Source: Brevibacillus fluminis
GTDB taxonomy: Bacteria; Bacillota; Bacilli; Brevibacillales; Brevibacillaceae
Direction of reading: 5' to 3'
Assembly (NCBI RefSeq): GCF_003710825.1
Contig: NZ_RHHQ01000008.1
Coordinates: 558,001 to 622,000, forward strand
DNA length: 64,000 nucleotides
A model generated the notes under the pieces. It searched no databases and was not told the origin of the DNA. It saw only the letters and a program-made list of their open reading frames with translations. The translations under genes were made by a program, and so were the position numbers. This document shows positions 16,099-25,891 of this stretch, piece by piece; within the stretch, counting starts at the first letter, position 1, and each line of letters opens with the position of its first letter.

Positions 16099-16965
16099 AT
16101 GATCGTGATCATGGGAGCAAGTGGAACAATTGGACAGGCGCTTTTACAGCGTTTGGGTGAGCTTGGCGTACCTGCAAGGGCGCTTGGCAGAGAACCGGAG
16201 AAGCTGCATGCACAAATCAAGTCATACGGATGGCCGCATATTGAAGCAGCGTATGCCGATGCAGCCGACAGCGAATCGCTGCACCGCGCGTTTGTCGGAG
16301 CAAGCCAGCTTTTCCTTGTGCTGTCCAACAGTCCGGCACAAATCAAGCTGGAGACTTCCGTCATTCACCAAGCAGTGGAGACCGGCATTGAGCACATCGT
16401 AAAAATATCCAGCCCTGCTTTCCATCCAAGCGCACCTGTGGCCGTAGCGGGCTGGCATCAAGAAATCGAGCGCAATCTGGCGGAATCCGGGATCACTCAT
16501 ACTGTCCTGCGCCCCTACGCGTTTATGCAAAACTTGCTGCGATTTGGGCCGACGATTGCGGCAGAAGAGGTCTTTTTCGGTGCGATGGGTCAGACTGCAT
16601 GCAACTTCGTAGACTGCCGAGATATTGCGGATGTCGCCGCCGAAGCGCTAACGAATCGCGAAGCAACAGGCCGCGTCTACACGCTGACCGGTTCTGAAAC
16701 GTTCAGTTATCCACAAATTGCCGACAAGCTGTCTGTCGTGCTTGCGCGGCCGATCCGCTACATCAATCTGTACACGGAAGTCTTGCGCCGCGATTTGATT
16801 GAGCGAGGAGGCATGCCGTCCTGGCTCGCCAATCACGTCGTAGAAATCCAGGCGATGGCGATAGCACTTCCGGAGACACCGACAGACGATGTTGCGCGAC
16901 TTCTTGGCAGAGCTCCCCGCACCCTTGACGCATTTTTGCGCGAGCACGCTGGTCATTTCCGGTAA
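16099..16965 (+). CDS. NmrA-like NAD(P)-binding reductase
   Basis: 288 residues from ATG 16099, behind AAAGGAG; nine upstream codons of the open frame lie over that site. The N-terminus MIVIMGASGTIGQALLQRL holds the GxxGxxG dinucleotide motif of an atypical SDR fold. Segments HIVKISSPAF, ERNLAESGITHTVLRPYAFMQNL and FVDCRDIADVAAEAL fit the NmrA/YtfG (quinone reductase-like) group. The likely job is reduction of a quinone or azo compound, or redox sensing. It is the second gene after the MarR operator and is followed by a strong terminator. Confidence 0.85.
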   Translation: MIVIMGASGTIGQALLQRLGELGVPARALGREPEKLHAQIKSYGWPHIEAAYADAADSESLHRAFVGASQLFLVLSNSPAQIKLETSVIHQAVETGIEHIVKISSPAFHPSAPVAVAGWHQEIERNLAESGITHTVLRPYAFMQNLLRFGPTIAAEEVFFGAMGQTACNFVDCRDIADVAAEALTNREATGRVYTLTGSETFSYPQIADKLSVVLARPIRYINLYTEVLRRDLIERGGMPSWLANHVVEIQAMAIALPETPTDDVARLLGRAPRTLDAFLREHAGHFR

Positions 16966-16967
16966 TG

Positions 16968-17008
16968 CAAACAAAGACCATGCGCGTGTGCTGGTCTTTG
17001 TTTGTTTT
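16968..17008 (+). terminator. Terminator after the NmrA-like gene
   Basis: A 13-base perfect stem (CAAACAAAGACCA / TGGTCTTTGTTTG) with an 11-base loop, followed by TTTT. Confidence 0.8.
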
Positions 17009-17020
17009 CCTCACTCATTC

Positions 17021-17767
17021 TCACTTTGCCAAAGCATTTTCTTTTCTGGCCGAAACGATCAGAAACATCGGTCTACGCGCTTCATCTGCCATCAACGGGT
17101 CGCTCATCCACTCTTCCGGTGGCAGCGGCTCCTTGACCGCTTGGACGGCGAAGCCGGCTTCGATCAAGTCATTGAAATAGGTGGAGATCGTGCGATGATA
17201 CTTCACCACGTTATCCGTCAAAAATGCCGTTTGCCTGATTCCCTCCGCCTGATAATGATCGACCGGCCAATGCAGGCGATTGCCGGCTTCATCCATATGC
17301 CAGCTCTGCTCTTGGCGTGACGTGAAGATCGGGTGCTCCACGGAAAAGATGAAATCCCCTCCTGGCGGCAAATAGCGGTGCACCTTTCGGCATATGTCCG
17401 CAAACGACTCGATGTAATGAAACGCCAGCGAGCTGATCACCACATCAAACTCTTCAGGCAAAAACACGATATCCTCGATCGGTATCCGTATATAGGTAAT
17501 GGCGGAATCATCCGTCAGCTCGCGGGCCTTTTGCAGCATGTTTTCCGACAGATCGACGCCTACCACGGAGCGCGCATGATGTTCCCGAGCGTAGCGACAG
17601 TGCCAGCCATACCCGCATCCTAAATCAAGCACACGTTTGTCCCGTAAATCCGGCAGCAATGATTGCAGTACATGCCACTCACCCGCCGCTTCCAGGCCTT
17701 TGAGCGAACGCGGCATTTGCTGATAGGCGGCAAAAAATTGGACATCATCATATTTGTTTTGTTTCAT
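17021..17767 (-). CDS. Class I SAM-dependent methyltransferase
   Basis: 248 residues with motif I LDLGCGYGWHCRYA, VVGVDLSENMLQKA (post I), and DVVISSLAFHYIE (motif II/III) of UbiE/BioC-like small-molecule methyltransferases. The C-terminal third (YHRTISTYFNDLIEAGF) forms a substrate lid. Substrate unknown. It stands alone, convergent with the NmrA-like gene, and has no operon partner to hint at a pathway. Confidence 0.85.
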   Translation of the reverse strand: MKQNKYDDVQFFAAYQQMPRSLKGLEAAGEWHVLQSLLPDLRDKRVLDLGCGYGWHCRYAREHHARSVVGVDLSENMLQKARELTDDSAITYIRIPIEDIVFLPEEFDVVISSLAFHYIESFADICRKVHRYLPPGGDFIFSVEHPIFTSRQEQSWHMDEAGNRLHWPVDHYQAEGIRQTAFLTDNVVKYHRTISTYFNDLIEAGFAVQAVKEPLPPEEWMSDPLMADEARRPMFLIVSARKENALAK

Positions 17768-17905
17768 CCGTCATGCATCTCCCCTGCTCGAGTGTGTCTT
17801 GATACACGTTAGCCTAGCCCAACACGCTCGCAAGTAAAAGCACACCTTTGATACAGAGGCAAAGTTGTACGCATGGCTGCAGGAAATGTGTGCAACCCTG
17901 AAGTT

Positions 17906-19348
17906 TTACGGTTTTTCCAGCATCGCCCGCGCCGGGGTCTCTTTTTTTACAGGACGGGGCAAAAATCGGTATGCGCAAAAAGCCCCCAGAAAGCAGCCCA
18001 ACGCTGCGATAATCAAGCTGGTCTGCATACCGCGAAGAAACCCTTGGCTTGCGGCAAAATCCATCGCCGACACGAGCGGACTCTTCATGTGAAACTGGAT
18101 CAGCGCCCCGGCAAGTGCCACGCTGAAGACGACGCCTACCTGCCGAAACGTGTTGGCCACGCCTGATGCTGTACCGACAAGCTGCGGCGGCACCGAACCC
18201 AGCAGCACAATTGCAGCGGGTGGACCCACCAGCGAAACACCGATGCCGACCAGAACTAGCGCCCACCAGTAAGAACCAAAAGCAGTGCCTGCCTGCAGGA
18301 CAGTAAGCTCCAAAAACCCGATCCCTGCCATAAGCGAACCCGCCATGATCGTAGAACGGTTGCCCATTTTTTGTGCCACGCCCGGCGCGACCAGTGTCGC
18401 TATCATGATCGCGACGGTGAGGGCCATCATGTGCAGCCCCGTTTCAGTCGCAGTCAAATGATTGACCTGCTGAAAGTAAATCGGTAGCAGAAACAGCGCG
18501 CTAAAAACACCGAACAAGGACAAAAAGTTGACCAAGCAAGCAGTCGTAAAAATCGGGCTGCCAAACAGCGAGAGCGGCAGCATCGGATCGTCAAAACGTT
18601 TCTCCCTCCACAGAAAAAGGCTAAAGAACAGGACAAAGCCCGCCAATGCACCGATAATCGTCACCGAACTCCAGCCCGCGGCATTCCCTTCGATCAAGGC
18701 ATAGGTCAGTTCAAAAACAGCCGCTATAAAGAGGAGCTGGCCCACCACATCGATTTTTCGCCGGCGCATCGCGCTCCCTTCCGCCCGGAACAGCGTGAGG
18801 ACAAGCAGCGTGAGCACACCGATCGGTACATTGATCCAGAAAATGCTTTGCCAGCCGAAATGATCAATGAAAAATCCGCCGACAGCAGGGCGGGCAGCCA
18901 GCGCAATCGCGCTTGCTCCACCCCAAATCCCGATAGCCCGCGAGCGCTCGCGCGGATTTTCATACAGCTCGGAAATGAGCGCAAGCGAGACTGGAATCAT
19001 GGCAGCCGCACTGATGCCCTGCAAGATTCGACCGACGATCAACACCTCGATGGACTGGGCCAGCGCGCACAGCACAGAGGTAACGGTGAAGCCAATCAGC
19101 CCGGCGGCAAACACGTGCTTTTTGCCGAGGCGGTCCCCCAACGTGCCGGCTGTCAGCAAAAGGCACGCATACGTGAGCGCGTAGGAATCAAAGACCCATT
19201 GCAGCTTGGTGAGCGATGCGCCAAGATCGTTTTGAATCGAGGTCAACGCCACATTTACGATGGCCGTATCCAAAAAAACGAAAAACAGCCCTACACATAA
19301 GCATGCCAGAAACAAATCCGGATGTTCTTTCATTGCCAATCGGTTCAT
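17906..19348 (-). CDS. MFS drug exporter, 14-helix DHA2 family
   Basis: 480 residues with about 14 membrane helices. FLDTAIVNVALTSIQNDLG in helix 1 and GTLGDRLGKKHVF after helix 2 (motif A) mark the EmrB/QacA group of proton-driven multidrug exporters. Its start overlaps the stop of the alpha/beta hydrolase gene by four bases, and a LysR gene is divergent to the pair. The three likely form one unit: sensor, modifying hydrolase and exporter. What is exported cannot be told. Confidence 0.87.
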   Translation of the reverse strand: MNRLAMKEHPDLFLACLCVGLFFVFLDTAIVNVALTSIQNDLGASLTKLQWVFDSYALTYACLLLTAGTLGDRLGKKHVFAAGLIGFTVTSVLCALAQSIEVLIVGRILQGISAAAMIPVSLALISELYENPRERSRAIGIWGGASAIALAARPAVGGFFIDHFGWQSIFWINVPIGVLTLLVLTLFRAEGSAMRRRKIDVVGQLLFIAAVFELTYALIEGNAAGWSSVTIIGALAGFVLFFSLFLWREKRFDDPMLPLSLFGSPIFTTACLVNFLSLFGVFSALFLLPIYFQQVNHLTATETGLHMMALTVAIMIATLVAPGVAQKMGNRSTIMAGSLMAGIGFLELTVLQAGTAFGSYWWALVLVGIGVSLVGPPAAIVLLGSVPPQLVGTASGVANTFRQVGVVFSVALAGALIQFHMKSPLVSAMDFAASQGFLRGMQTSLIIAALGCFLGAFCAYRFLPRPVKKETPARAMLEKP

Positions 19349-20097
19349 TTGTCAGATCCCCCTTGATCCTCTGTCATCCGGATCACCGCTCTGATCGCTT
19401 CTGCGACCGCTGACGGTTCATCTCGCTGCATGCTGTGCCCGCTCGATTCGACAATGAGATGGCGGCTGTTATGCGAAAGTGCCGCGATATCGGCATGCAG
19501 CTGGCGCCACATCGCAAACGATGTATCCGAATGGAATTCCTTGCGCCCGGCGGAGAGGACGATCAGCGGCAGGCTGCCGAAATGCTTTCGCTCTGCTTTC
19601 ACCTGATCCAGGCTCTGCAAAAAGTCGTCGTACGTCCCTTCGATCGCAAACTGCGCCAAAAAGGTTTTGCGAAAATCTTCCTCGACAAGCGGCAGCCATT
19701 TTTCATGCTGCTCCTCGTGCGACGGTTCCGCCAATACAAGCCCAGCCACTTCCCCGGGAAATAGATGCGCGTATAGACGAGCGTTGAGCGCACCGAATGA
19801 ATGCCCCACCATGATATAGGGCGGCGCAATGTTTTCTGCAGCCAGCAATCGGTGCAGGTTCTCCACGATCTTCCGGCTGTGCATCGGATGCGTTCCCCGC
19901 TCGCTTTGACCAACCCCCGCCCTGTCATAGCGGAACACATTCGCGATGCCGCTGATTTCGCCGCACACCTTTGACCATGTACGCAAAGGGGCGCCGTATC
20001 CCGATTCAAAAATTACAGTCGGAAGATTCTGACATATATCTTCGTACATACAAAACAGTGCGCCGCCGTCGATCGCTACTTTCTTTTCCGTTGTCAT
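19345..20097 (-). CDS. Alpha/beta hydrolase
   Basis: 250 residues with the nucleophile elbow GHSFGALNAR (Ser about 99), the oxyanion-region pattern ESGYGAPLRTW, YDRAGVGQSERG, and a C-terminal catalytic His in VESSGHSMQRDEP. This is the esterase/haloperoxidase-like group. It overlaps the exporter gene and is divergent from a LysR regulator whose start is 145 bases away. Substrate unknown; detoxification of an ester drug would fit. Confidence 0.85.
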   Translation of the reverse strand: MTTEKKVAIDGGALFCMYEDICQNLPTVIFESGYGAPLRTWSKVCGEISGIANVFRYDRAGVGQSERGTHPMHSRKIVENLHRLLAAENIAPPYIMVGHSFGALNARLYAHLFPGEVAGLVLAEPSHEEQHEKWLPLVEEDFRKTFLAQFAIEGTYDDFLQSLDQVKAERKHFGSLPLIVLSAGRKEFHSDTSFAMWRQLHADIAALSHNSRHLIVESSGHSMQRDEPSAVAEAIRAVIRMTEDQGGSDK

Positions 20098-20168
20098 CTT
20101 GTTCTTGAGCCTCCATTCCCGCTTCTGTATCGCTTCTTCCTATGGCAAGTATAAATTGCCCCAAAAAA

Positions 20169-20198
20169 TTCCATCAATCGCGTGTTTCCGATTATAAT
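20169..20198 (+). promoter_or_regulatory. Candidate promoter of the LysR gene
   Basis: TTCCAT, an 18-base spacer and a perfect TATAAT (20193-20198), 44 bases before the lysR-type start codon. Confidence 0.5.
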
Positions 20199-20241
20199 GA
20201 GTAGTGCGAGCGATAACTGGCGTATTTGAGAGGAGAATCCC

Positions 20242-21150
20242 ATGGAACTGAGGCAATTGGAGTATTTCATGGCTGTCTGTGATGAGCTGCATTTTTCCCG
20301 CGCCGCCGAAAAAATGTGCACGACACAGTCGAATTTGAGCCAGCAGATCAAGCTTTTGGAGGGCGAGCTCGGCGTCTTGCTGTTTGACCGGCTGGGTAAG
20401 CGAATCGCCATTACGGAAGCGGGCCGTTTGCTGTATGAGCAGAGCCAGCATGTTTTTTCTCATTTGCAGTATGCGCGCGACGCCATTGCAGCATTGCAAA
20501 CCGCCCAGGGCGGAACATTGTCGATTGGCGTGCTTCCCGGCGATGCCGACCTGCTGTTCAACGCCCTGCTCGTCGAATTCCACAAAACGTATCCGCAGCT
20601 CTCCCTGTCCGTGCTGGAAACGACCAAAATTACGGAGCAAATTCTCCAAGGGACGCTCGACATCGGCGTAACCACAACGCCGCCGCCCGATGAGCGGATC
20701 ACCCGTATCCCGCTGATGCATGAAGAATTCGCACTGGCGATTTGCGCCGACGACCTCTTTGCGAAAAGAAGCAAAATGTCGTTTGCGCAGCTGCAGCACC
20801 TCAAATTGGCGATGTTCCCTCCGGATCATCAAGTGCGGCAGGTCATCGACCATTACTGTGCAGAAGCCGGGTTCCGCCTCCAGCCAGGGATTGAAACGAC
20901 AACCGTTTCCACGCTGCTTTCGCTGGTAGAGCAAGGGATCGGGGCAAGCATCCTGCCTCGCCTGCTGCTCGAAAACCTGGGCAACAAGAAGATCGCAACC
21001 ATTCCGCTCGTCGATCCTACCCCTAGTCAGGACATTTGCATCATTTACCGCTCCGACCGCTATATGAGCTTCGCTGCGCAAGCCTTCATCGAGACGCTGC
21101 AAGCCTATATCCAAAACGCCATCCAGCATGCGGCCCAAGCCCGGGCATAG
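20242..21150 (+). CDS. LysR-family regulator
   Basis: 302 residues, standard size. The winged helix is at 1-60 (MELRQLEYFMAVCDELHFSRAAEKMCTTQSNLSQQIKLLEGELG) and the effector-binding domain follows from about 90. ATG follows GAGAGGAG. Divergent from the hydrolase/exporter pair, which it very likely controls, as LysR proteins commonly do. The inducer is unknown. Confidence 0.9.
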   Translation: MELRQLEYFMAVCDELHFSRAAEKMCTTQSNLSQQIKLLEGELGVLLFDRLGKRIAITEAGRLLYEQSQHVFSHLQYARDAIAALQTAQGGTLSIGVLPGDADLLFNALLVEFHKTYPQLSLSVLETTKITEQILQGTLDIGVTTTPPPDERITRIPLMHEEFALAICADDLFAKRSKMSFAQLQHLKLAMFPPDHQVRQVIDHYCAEAGFRLQPGIETTTVSTLLSLVEQGIGASILPRLLLENLGNKKIATIPLVDPTPSQDICIIYRSDRYMSFAAQAFIETLQAYIQNAIQHAAQARA

Positions 21151-21271
21151 CGTCCGCAGCGAACAGCCAAACGTGTTACACTGATAAAGGGATTTCGCGT
21201 TTTCATCGACGAAAACGACTGTAGATAGGGAAAAATCAGAACATTTCACAAATAAAGGAGGAATCGCAAGT

Positions 21272-23077
21272 ATGAAAGAGAGAGTGACGCGCGAACAGGT
21301 TCCGGTAGAACAAACCTGGGATTTGACTGAACTGTTCGCAAACGTGGAAGCATGGGAAAACGAGCTGCAAGCGATTGTCCTGGACTTGCCAGCCATTACC
21401 CAATTCAAAGGACAGCTGCACAACGGAGCGGAAGAGCTCCTCGCCACGTTGGAAGCGGAAGAGACCATTGCAATCCGTCTCCAGCGGCTCTCCTCCTATG
21501 CGCGCCTTCGCACGTCTGAGGATGGAACCAATCCGGTCAATCAAGCGAATTCCGCTCGCGTAGGGGATGTCGTTTCACAGGTCAATGCAGCACTGTCGTT
21601 TATTAGCTCGGAAATTTTGGCGCTGCCGGACGGTACCGTCGAGCGCTATTTGCAAGAAGAACCGGGATTGGCTCCGTTCCGCAAAAATCTTGAGGAATTG
21701 CTTGAAACCAAGCCTCACCGTCTGTCGCCGGAAACCGAATCGGTGCTTGCCTCCTTGGGCGAGGTGCTGGGCTCCCCTTACACGGTCTATCAGCGCAGCA
21801 AGCTGACGGACATGACGTTCGCTTCCGTGGAAGACAGTGAAGGCGTGACGCGCCCGGTTTCATTCGCACTGTTCGAGACCAACTACGAAATGTCGCCTGA
21901 CACGACACTGCGCCGCGCAGCCTATGAATCTTTCAGTAATACGCTCCATGCCTACCAAAACACGTTTGCTGCCGCATACGCCACAGAAGTCAAGCGCCAA
22001 ACCGTGCTGTCCCGCCTGCGCGGCTATGAATCGGTCACCCATATGCTCCTCGCCCCGCAGCACGTGACGATCGACATGTATGAAAACGTGCTGGGGATCA
22101 TTTTCAAAGAGCTGGCGCCGCACATGCGCCGTTATGCCAGCTTGAAAAAACGGGTGCTTGGCCTCGAGCAGATGCGCTTCTGCGATCTGAAGGCTTCGCT
22201 TGATCCTGCATTCAGCCCCACCGTTACTACGGAAGAAGCGGGCGAGCAAATTTTGGCCGCTGTTCAAATCATGGGCCCTGAATATGTGGAGATCATCGAG
22301 CAAGCCTTGGCCAATCGCTGGATCGATTACGCCGACAACGTGGGCAAATCGACGGGCGCCTTCTGCTCAAGCTCCTATGACATCCACTCCTACATACTGA
22401 TCACGTGGGCAAACAATATGCGCAGCACGTTCACGCTGGCGCACGAGCTCGGCCATGCTGGACACTTGATGCTCGCGGCACGTAACCAGCGCTATGCCAA
22501 CTATCGCCCGTCGCTTTCGTTCATCGAGGCGCCGTCTACAATGAACGAGCTGCTGCTGGCCCAGCACATCACCGCTCAGTCCGACGATCCGCGTCTGAAG
22601 CGCTGGGTGATTCTACAGCTGTTGAACACGTATTACCACAATTTCGTTACTCATCTGCTGGAAGGCGAGATGCAGCGCAGAGTCTATGAGGCAGCTGAAG
22701 CGAATAAACCGCTCACCGCGAAAAAGCTGTCCGAGCTAAAAGGCCAAGTGCTCGGCGAATTCTGGGGCGATGCCGTAGAATTGGATGCCGGAGCGAGCTT
22801 GACCTGGATGCGACAGCCGCATTACTACATGGGGCTTTATCCGTACACATACGCAGCAGGCTTGACCACCTCGACTGCTGTTGCCGCTCGCATTCGCGAG
22901 GAAGGCCAGCCTGCAGTCGACCGCTGGCTAGAGGTATTGAAAGCGGGCGGATCGTTGAAGCCGCTTGAGCTGATGAAACTGGCTGGCGTCGATATGTCCA
23001 CGCCTGAACCGATTCGCACAGCTGTCGCCTATGTTGGCCAGCTGATCGACGAGTTGGAGAAGCTGTTTAACGAGTAA
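21272..23077 (+). CDS. pepF: Oligoendopeptidase F
   Basis: 601 residues, the usual length of PepF (M3 family). The zinc motif is HELGH at 391-395, within TLAHELGHAGHLM, with the downstream Glu in FIEAPSTMNELLL. This cytosolic metalloenzyme cuts peptides of medium length. ATG follows AAAGGAGG. The gene stands alone and ends at a bidirectional terminator. Nothing unusual. Confidence 0.93.
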   Translation: MKERVTREQVPVEQTWDLTELFANVEAWENELQAIVLDLPAITQFKGQLHNGAEELLATLEAEETIAIRLQRLSSYARLRTSEDGTNPVNQANSARVGDVVSQVNAALSFISSEILALPDGTVERYLQEEPGLAPFRKNLEELLETKPHRLSPETESVLASLGEVLGSPYTVYQRSKLTDMTFASVEDSEGVTRPVSFALFETNYEMSPDTTLRRAAYESFSNTLHAYQNTFAAAYATEVKRQTVLSRLRGYESVTHMLLAPQHVTIDMYENVLGIIFKELAPHMRRYASLKKRVLGLEQMRFCDLKASLDPAFSPTVTTEEAGEQILAAVQIMGPEYVEIIEQALANRWIDYADNVGKSTGAFCSSSYDIHSYILITWANNMRSTFTLAHELGHAGHLMLAARNQRYANYRPSLSFIEAPSTMNELLLAQHITAQSDDPRLKRWVILQLLNTYYHNFVTHLLEGEMQRRVYEAAEANKPLTAKKLSELKGQVLGEFWGDAVELDAGASLTWMRQPHYYMGLYPYTYAAGLTTSTAVAARIREEGQPAVDRWLEVLKAGGSLKPLELMKLAGVDMSTPEPIRTAVAYVGQLIDELEKLFNE

Positions 23078-23089
23078 CAGCTACTATGC

Positions 23090-23120
23090 AAAAAGGCTGC
23101 CGACCTTGGCAGCCTTTTTT
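23090..23120. terminator. Bidirectional terminator after pepF
   Basis: A ten-base stem (AAAGGCTGCC / GGCAGCCTTT) flanked by an A-run on one side and a T-run on the other, between two convergent genes. Confidence 0.85.
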
Positions 23121-23148
23121 ACGTGTGCGGCCCTTTCACCGCATTGTT

Positions 23149-24708
23149 TTACGGATAAGGGAATAAATCGATTACACGGATGCTTTGTCCGCTCTCATTC
23201 GTGAAAACAACATGCTCTCGGTTCAACTCGCGCGGGCTCTCCAAGCCGCAGGCCGCCGCCAGCGAAAACAAGCCTTCCCGCAACTGCAAAATATAGTTCA
23301 TCACGCGCCACTGCTTCTCCTCAGGCGCTAGTGCCTCCTGGTACTTGGAATCCGTTGTCGTAATCCCGGTCGGGCATTTGCCGGTGTGACATTGCATCGC
23401 CATGATGCAGCCATTTGCCATCATGAAGCCGCGTGCGGAATTGACCAAATCCGCCCCCATCGCCATAGCGATCGCCACCTTATCAGGGGTAATCAATTTG
23501 CCGGACGCGAAAATCTTCATACGGTCGCGCACGCCGTATTTCCGCGCCGTGTCGTCGAGAATGAGCAGTGCGGGATACAGCGGCAGCCCCATTCCGTCCG
23601 CCATCGCTTTGAACGTCGCACCCGAGCCGCCCTCGGAGCCGTCCACGGTGATGAAATCAGGGCAAATATCCAAGTCGACCATCGCCTGAAAAAACGGCTC
23701 AAGCCGCTTTGGATCGCCCACGACGATCTTTACGCCTACAGGTTTTCCCCCCGCTTCCTGCAAGGTACTGATGAAACGGAGCGCTTCCTCTGGATTGGTG
23801 AGGAACTCGAACCGGTTCGGCGAATTCACCGTTTTGCCTACCGGAACCAAGCGGGCCGCCGCGACTTTTTCCGTAACCTTAGTGCCTTCGAGATGCCCAC
23901 CGCGGATTTTCGCACCCTGATGGAATTTCAGCTCGAACGCCTTGATATTCGGCATGCTTGCTTTGTGCTTGTACTCTTCAATGGAAAAATGACCGGAATC
24001 GTCACGGAAGCCAAACATGCCCGGCCCGATCTGGGAGATGATGTCTACTCCTGTTTCCAGGTGGACTTTGGCGACCCCACCCTCGCCCGTATTGATCCAG
24101 GAGCCGCCCGCCATCCGCGCGCCGTTTCCCGTCGATATGATATAATGCTCCCCCACGGCCCCGTAGGAGGTCGCGGAGGCACCGAACATCCCTTTCACCC
24201 GCCACGGATGCGCGCGTCTTTCCCCAACGACGATCACATCGTCATCATGCAGCAGCCACGGCTTCACCTGGTCGTCGATGAATTTTTCCCTTCTGGTAAA
24301 CAGCCCTTCATCCGTAATTTCATACTTCTTCCCCTTGAGCAACGTGTCGTTATCAACCCGAAGCTCACTCGTCAATCGCGGGAACATGGCATTGGACAAG
24401 TAGAAGCCCGGTTCGTCAAAATCTCGCTTGCCCCCGAATGAAATCAAATCGGTACGGTATTTCGCTGCAAGCACGAGCCCAACGAAATCGTCCCGCGAAA
24501 ACGGCTTGCTTTCTGTATCGCTGTCAAACCAATACTGGCGCAGCTCCGGTCCGAGTTTTTCAAGCAAATAGCGCACCCAACCGAGAAACGGGTGAGAACG
24601 AATGATCGAATGCTTAGGCTGCTTGGATAGCGCGTACATATAGCCGAAAAAAACAAGCGGCGGTACCAGGATGACCACCAGCACAATGACCAACAGAACA
24701 TGAACCAT
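23149..24708 (-). CDS. yerD: FMN-binding glutamate synthase-like protein
   Basis: 519 residues. One N-terminal membrane helix (about 4-24) is followed by a GltB-type FMN-binding barrel: SFGGKRDFDEPGF, AKVHLETGVDIISQIGPGMFG, GAKIRGGHLEGTKVTEKVAAAR, TVDGSEGGSGATFKAMADGMGLP and CHTGKCPTGITTTDSKYQ, the last resembling the cysteine cluster of the Fe-S site. B. subtilis YerD has the same layout. It lacks the glutaminase domain, so it is not a complete glutamate synthase; its substrate is unknown. Single gene on the minus strand. Confidence 0.85.
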   Translation of the reverse strand: MVHVLLVIVLVVILVPPLVFFGYMYALSKQPKHSIIRSHPFLGWVRYLLEKLGPELRQYWFDSDTESKPFSRDDFVGLVLAAKYRTDLISFGGKRDFDEPGFYLSNAMFPRLTSELRVDNDTLLKGKKYEITDEGLFTRREKFIDDQVKPWLLHDDDVIVVGERRAHPWRVKGMFGASATSYGAVGEHYIISTGNGARMAGGSWINTGEGGVAKVHLETGVDIISQIGPGMFGFRDDSGHFSIEEYKHKASMPNIKAFELKFHQGAKIRGGHLEGTKVTEKVAAARLVPVGKTVNSPNRFEFLTNPEEALRFISTLQEAGGKPVGVKIVVGDPKRLEPFFQAMVDLDICPDFITVDGSEGGSGATFKAMADGMGLPLYPALLILDDTARKYGVRDRMKIFASGKLITPDKVAIAMAMGADLVNSARGFMMANGCIMAMQCHTGKCPTGITTTDSKYQEALAPEEKQWRVMNYILQLREGLFSLAAACGLESPRELNREHVVFTNESGQSIRVIDLFPYP

Positions 24709-24847
24709 CTAGCCTTACCTCCCGAAACGCATCAATCGAATGGAAACTCGCTATAGCATCCCACAAACTGCCAATTCCCATTCGAGCTTAGAAAACCTGG
24801 CTACGCCATGCTTTTTGGCGGAGCTGCGGTTGCACTTCTCTACAACC

Positions 24848-24887
24848 AAAAACGACGGCCACGCCACTTGTTGGCGCAGCCGCCGTC
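24848..24887 (-). terminator. Terminator after the glycosyltransferase gene
   Basis: Minus strand: GACGGC...GCCGTC stem with one bulge around AACAAGT, then GTTTTT. The rest of 24709-24933 shows no gene. Confidence 0.6.
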
Positions 24888-24933
24888 TCCAGCGTTTTCG
24901 TTCGTATCCGTCCTCTGTTCCGGCAGACACCCT

Positions 24934-25731
24934 CTAAGCTTTCCCTCTTACTGCGCGCCACACATACAATTGCGGAAGTAGTCTCACTCTGGTTCGCATT
25001 TGCAGGCGCCTTCTCGCAATCGCCTTGTATCTCGTCGTATGCCCAATGACGATATGCTTCCGGTTCAACAGCTCCTGGTCCGTGACCTTCCAAGTATGCC
25101 CAGTCCTGTTCGGCCTTCTGATATACACATAGTCGAAATGGTCTGAAGCGTAAATCCGCAGCCCTCTCGCTCGGCATTTCCGAAGGAAACCGACATCCTC
25201 GCCAAGCGATCGATCCGGGAAAGGAACGTTCAGGAATAAGCTGCGCCTTGCCATAATCGTGCCCCCAGCGATCCATTTGACGAACCGGTTCTCCTGATGG
25301 GGCCGCTGGATCACCAGCAGCTTCCTCCCCTTCAAATACAGGAAATGGGCCAGTTTGCCAACGACGTGCGCTTTTGTGACGATCAACGCACGCAGCTGCC
25401 TGACTAGGTAGTGCGGTCCGTAATAGTCATCGTCATCAAACTTGGCGACGAACGGGAAACGCGCCTGCCTGGCACCAAAATTGAGGCATCTGCCAAGTGA
25501 GTAAGATTGAGGCAATTGGTACACTCTCACGTTTTTCATAGGCCGGACGAGCGCCCGGTACTGCCCGAGACTCATGCGATCGTTATTTAAGATGATAATC
25601 AGTTCTTTATACGGCAAAATTTGATTCTGATAGTTTTCCAGCAGTCTCTTGAAAAATTGCGGACGATTTGTGCAGGTCACGACCGAGACGCCCACCCTGC
25701 TGCCTTGCCCTCCTACACTAGTTTTCGCCAT
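24934..25731 (-). CDS. Family 2 glycosyltransferase
   Basis: 265 residues from ATG 25731, which follows AGGGGG by seven bases; ten upstream codons of the open frame lack a start site. The GT-A fold reads VGVSVVTCTNRPQFFKRLLENY, then SLGRCLNFGARQARFPFVAKFDDDDYYGPHYL, with the DxD metal-binding acids. A later EDVGFLRKCRARGLRIYASD block gives the usual catalytic-base region. The C-terminus is very basic (RRRLQMRTRVRLL). Likely a wall or spore-surface sugar transferase. It stands alone, so acceptor and sugar are unknown. Confidence 0.82.
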   Translation of the reverse strand: MAKTSVGGQGSRVGVSVVTCTNRPQFFKRLLENYQNQILPYKELIIILNNDRMSLGQYRALVRPMKNVRVYQLPQSYSLGRCLNFGARQARFPFVAKFDDDDYYGPHYLVRQLRALIVTKAHVVGKLAHFLYLKGRKLLVIQRPHQENRFVKWIAGGTIMARRSLFLNVPFPDRSLGEDVGFLRKCRARGLRIYASDHFDYVYIRRPNRTGHTWKVTDQELLNRKHIVIGHTTRYKAIARRRLQMRTRVRLLPQLYVWRAVRGKA

Positions 25732-25891
25732 CGCGCTTCCCCCTGGTCCCAAGCGCGACATCTGCCGCTTCGGTTCGCAGCACCTTCATTTTTATCAGTC
25801 CTCACCTTTCGATAAGCAGCTATCGTACATGCTATTCACGAGAAGGTGGATGTGCGTAGATGGATGAACAAGCGGGAGAGCGGAAATTGAT

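Noticed and set aside
20140..21468. Minus-strand frame of 442 codons opposite the LysR gene
   Set aside because: Overlaps the whole LysR gene and both intergenic regions; the LysR protein is clearly real and this frame matches nothing.
23386..24441. Plus-strand frame of 351 codons opposite the glutamate synthase-like gene
   Set aside because: Rich in His, Arg and Phe, no start signal, mirror of a conserved gene.
24788..25276. Minus-strand frame over the glycosyltransferase gene end
   Set aside because: Other-frame shadow of the glycosyltransferase; its text has no recognisable domain and it runs over the terminator.
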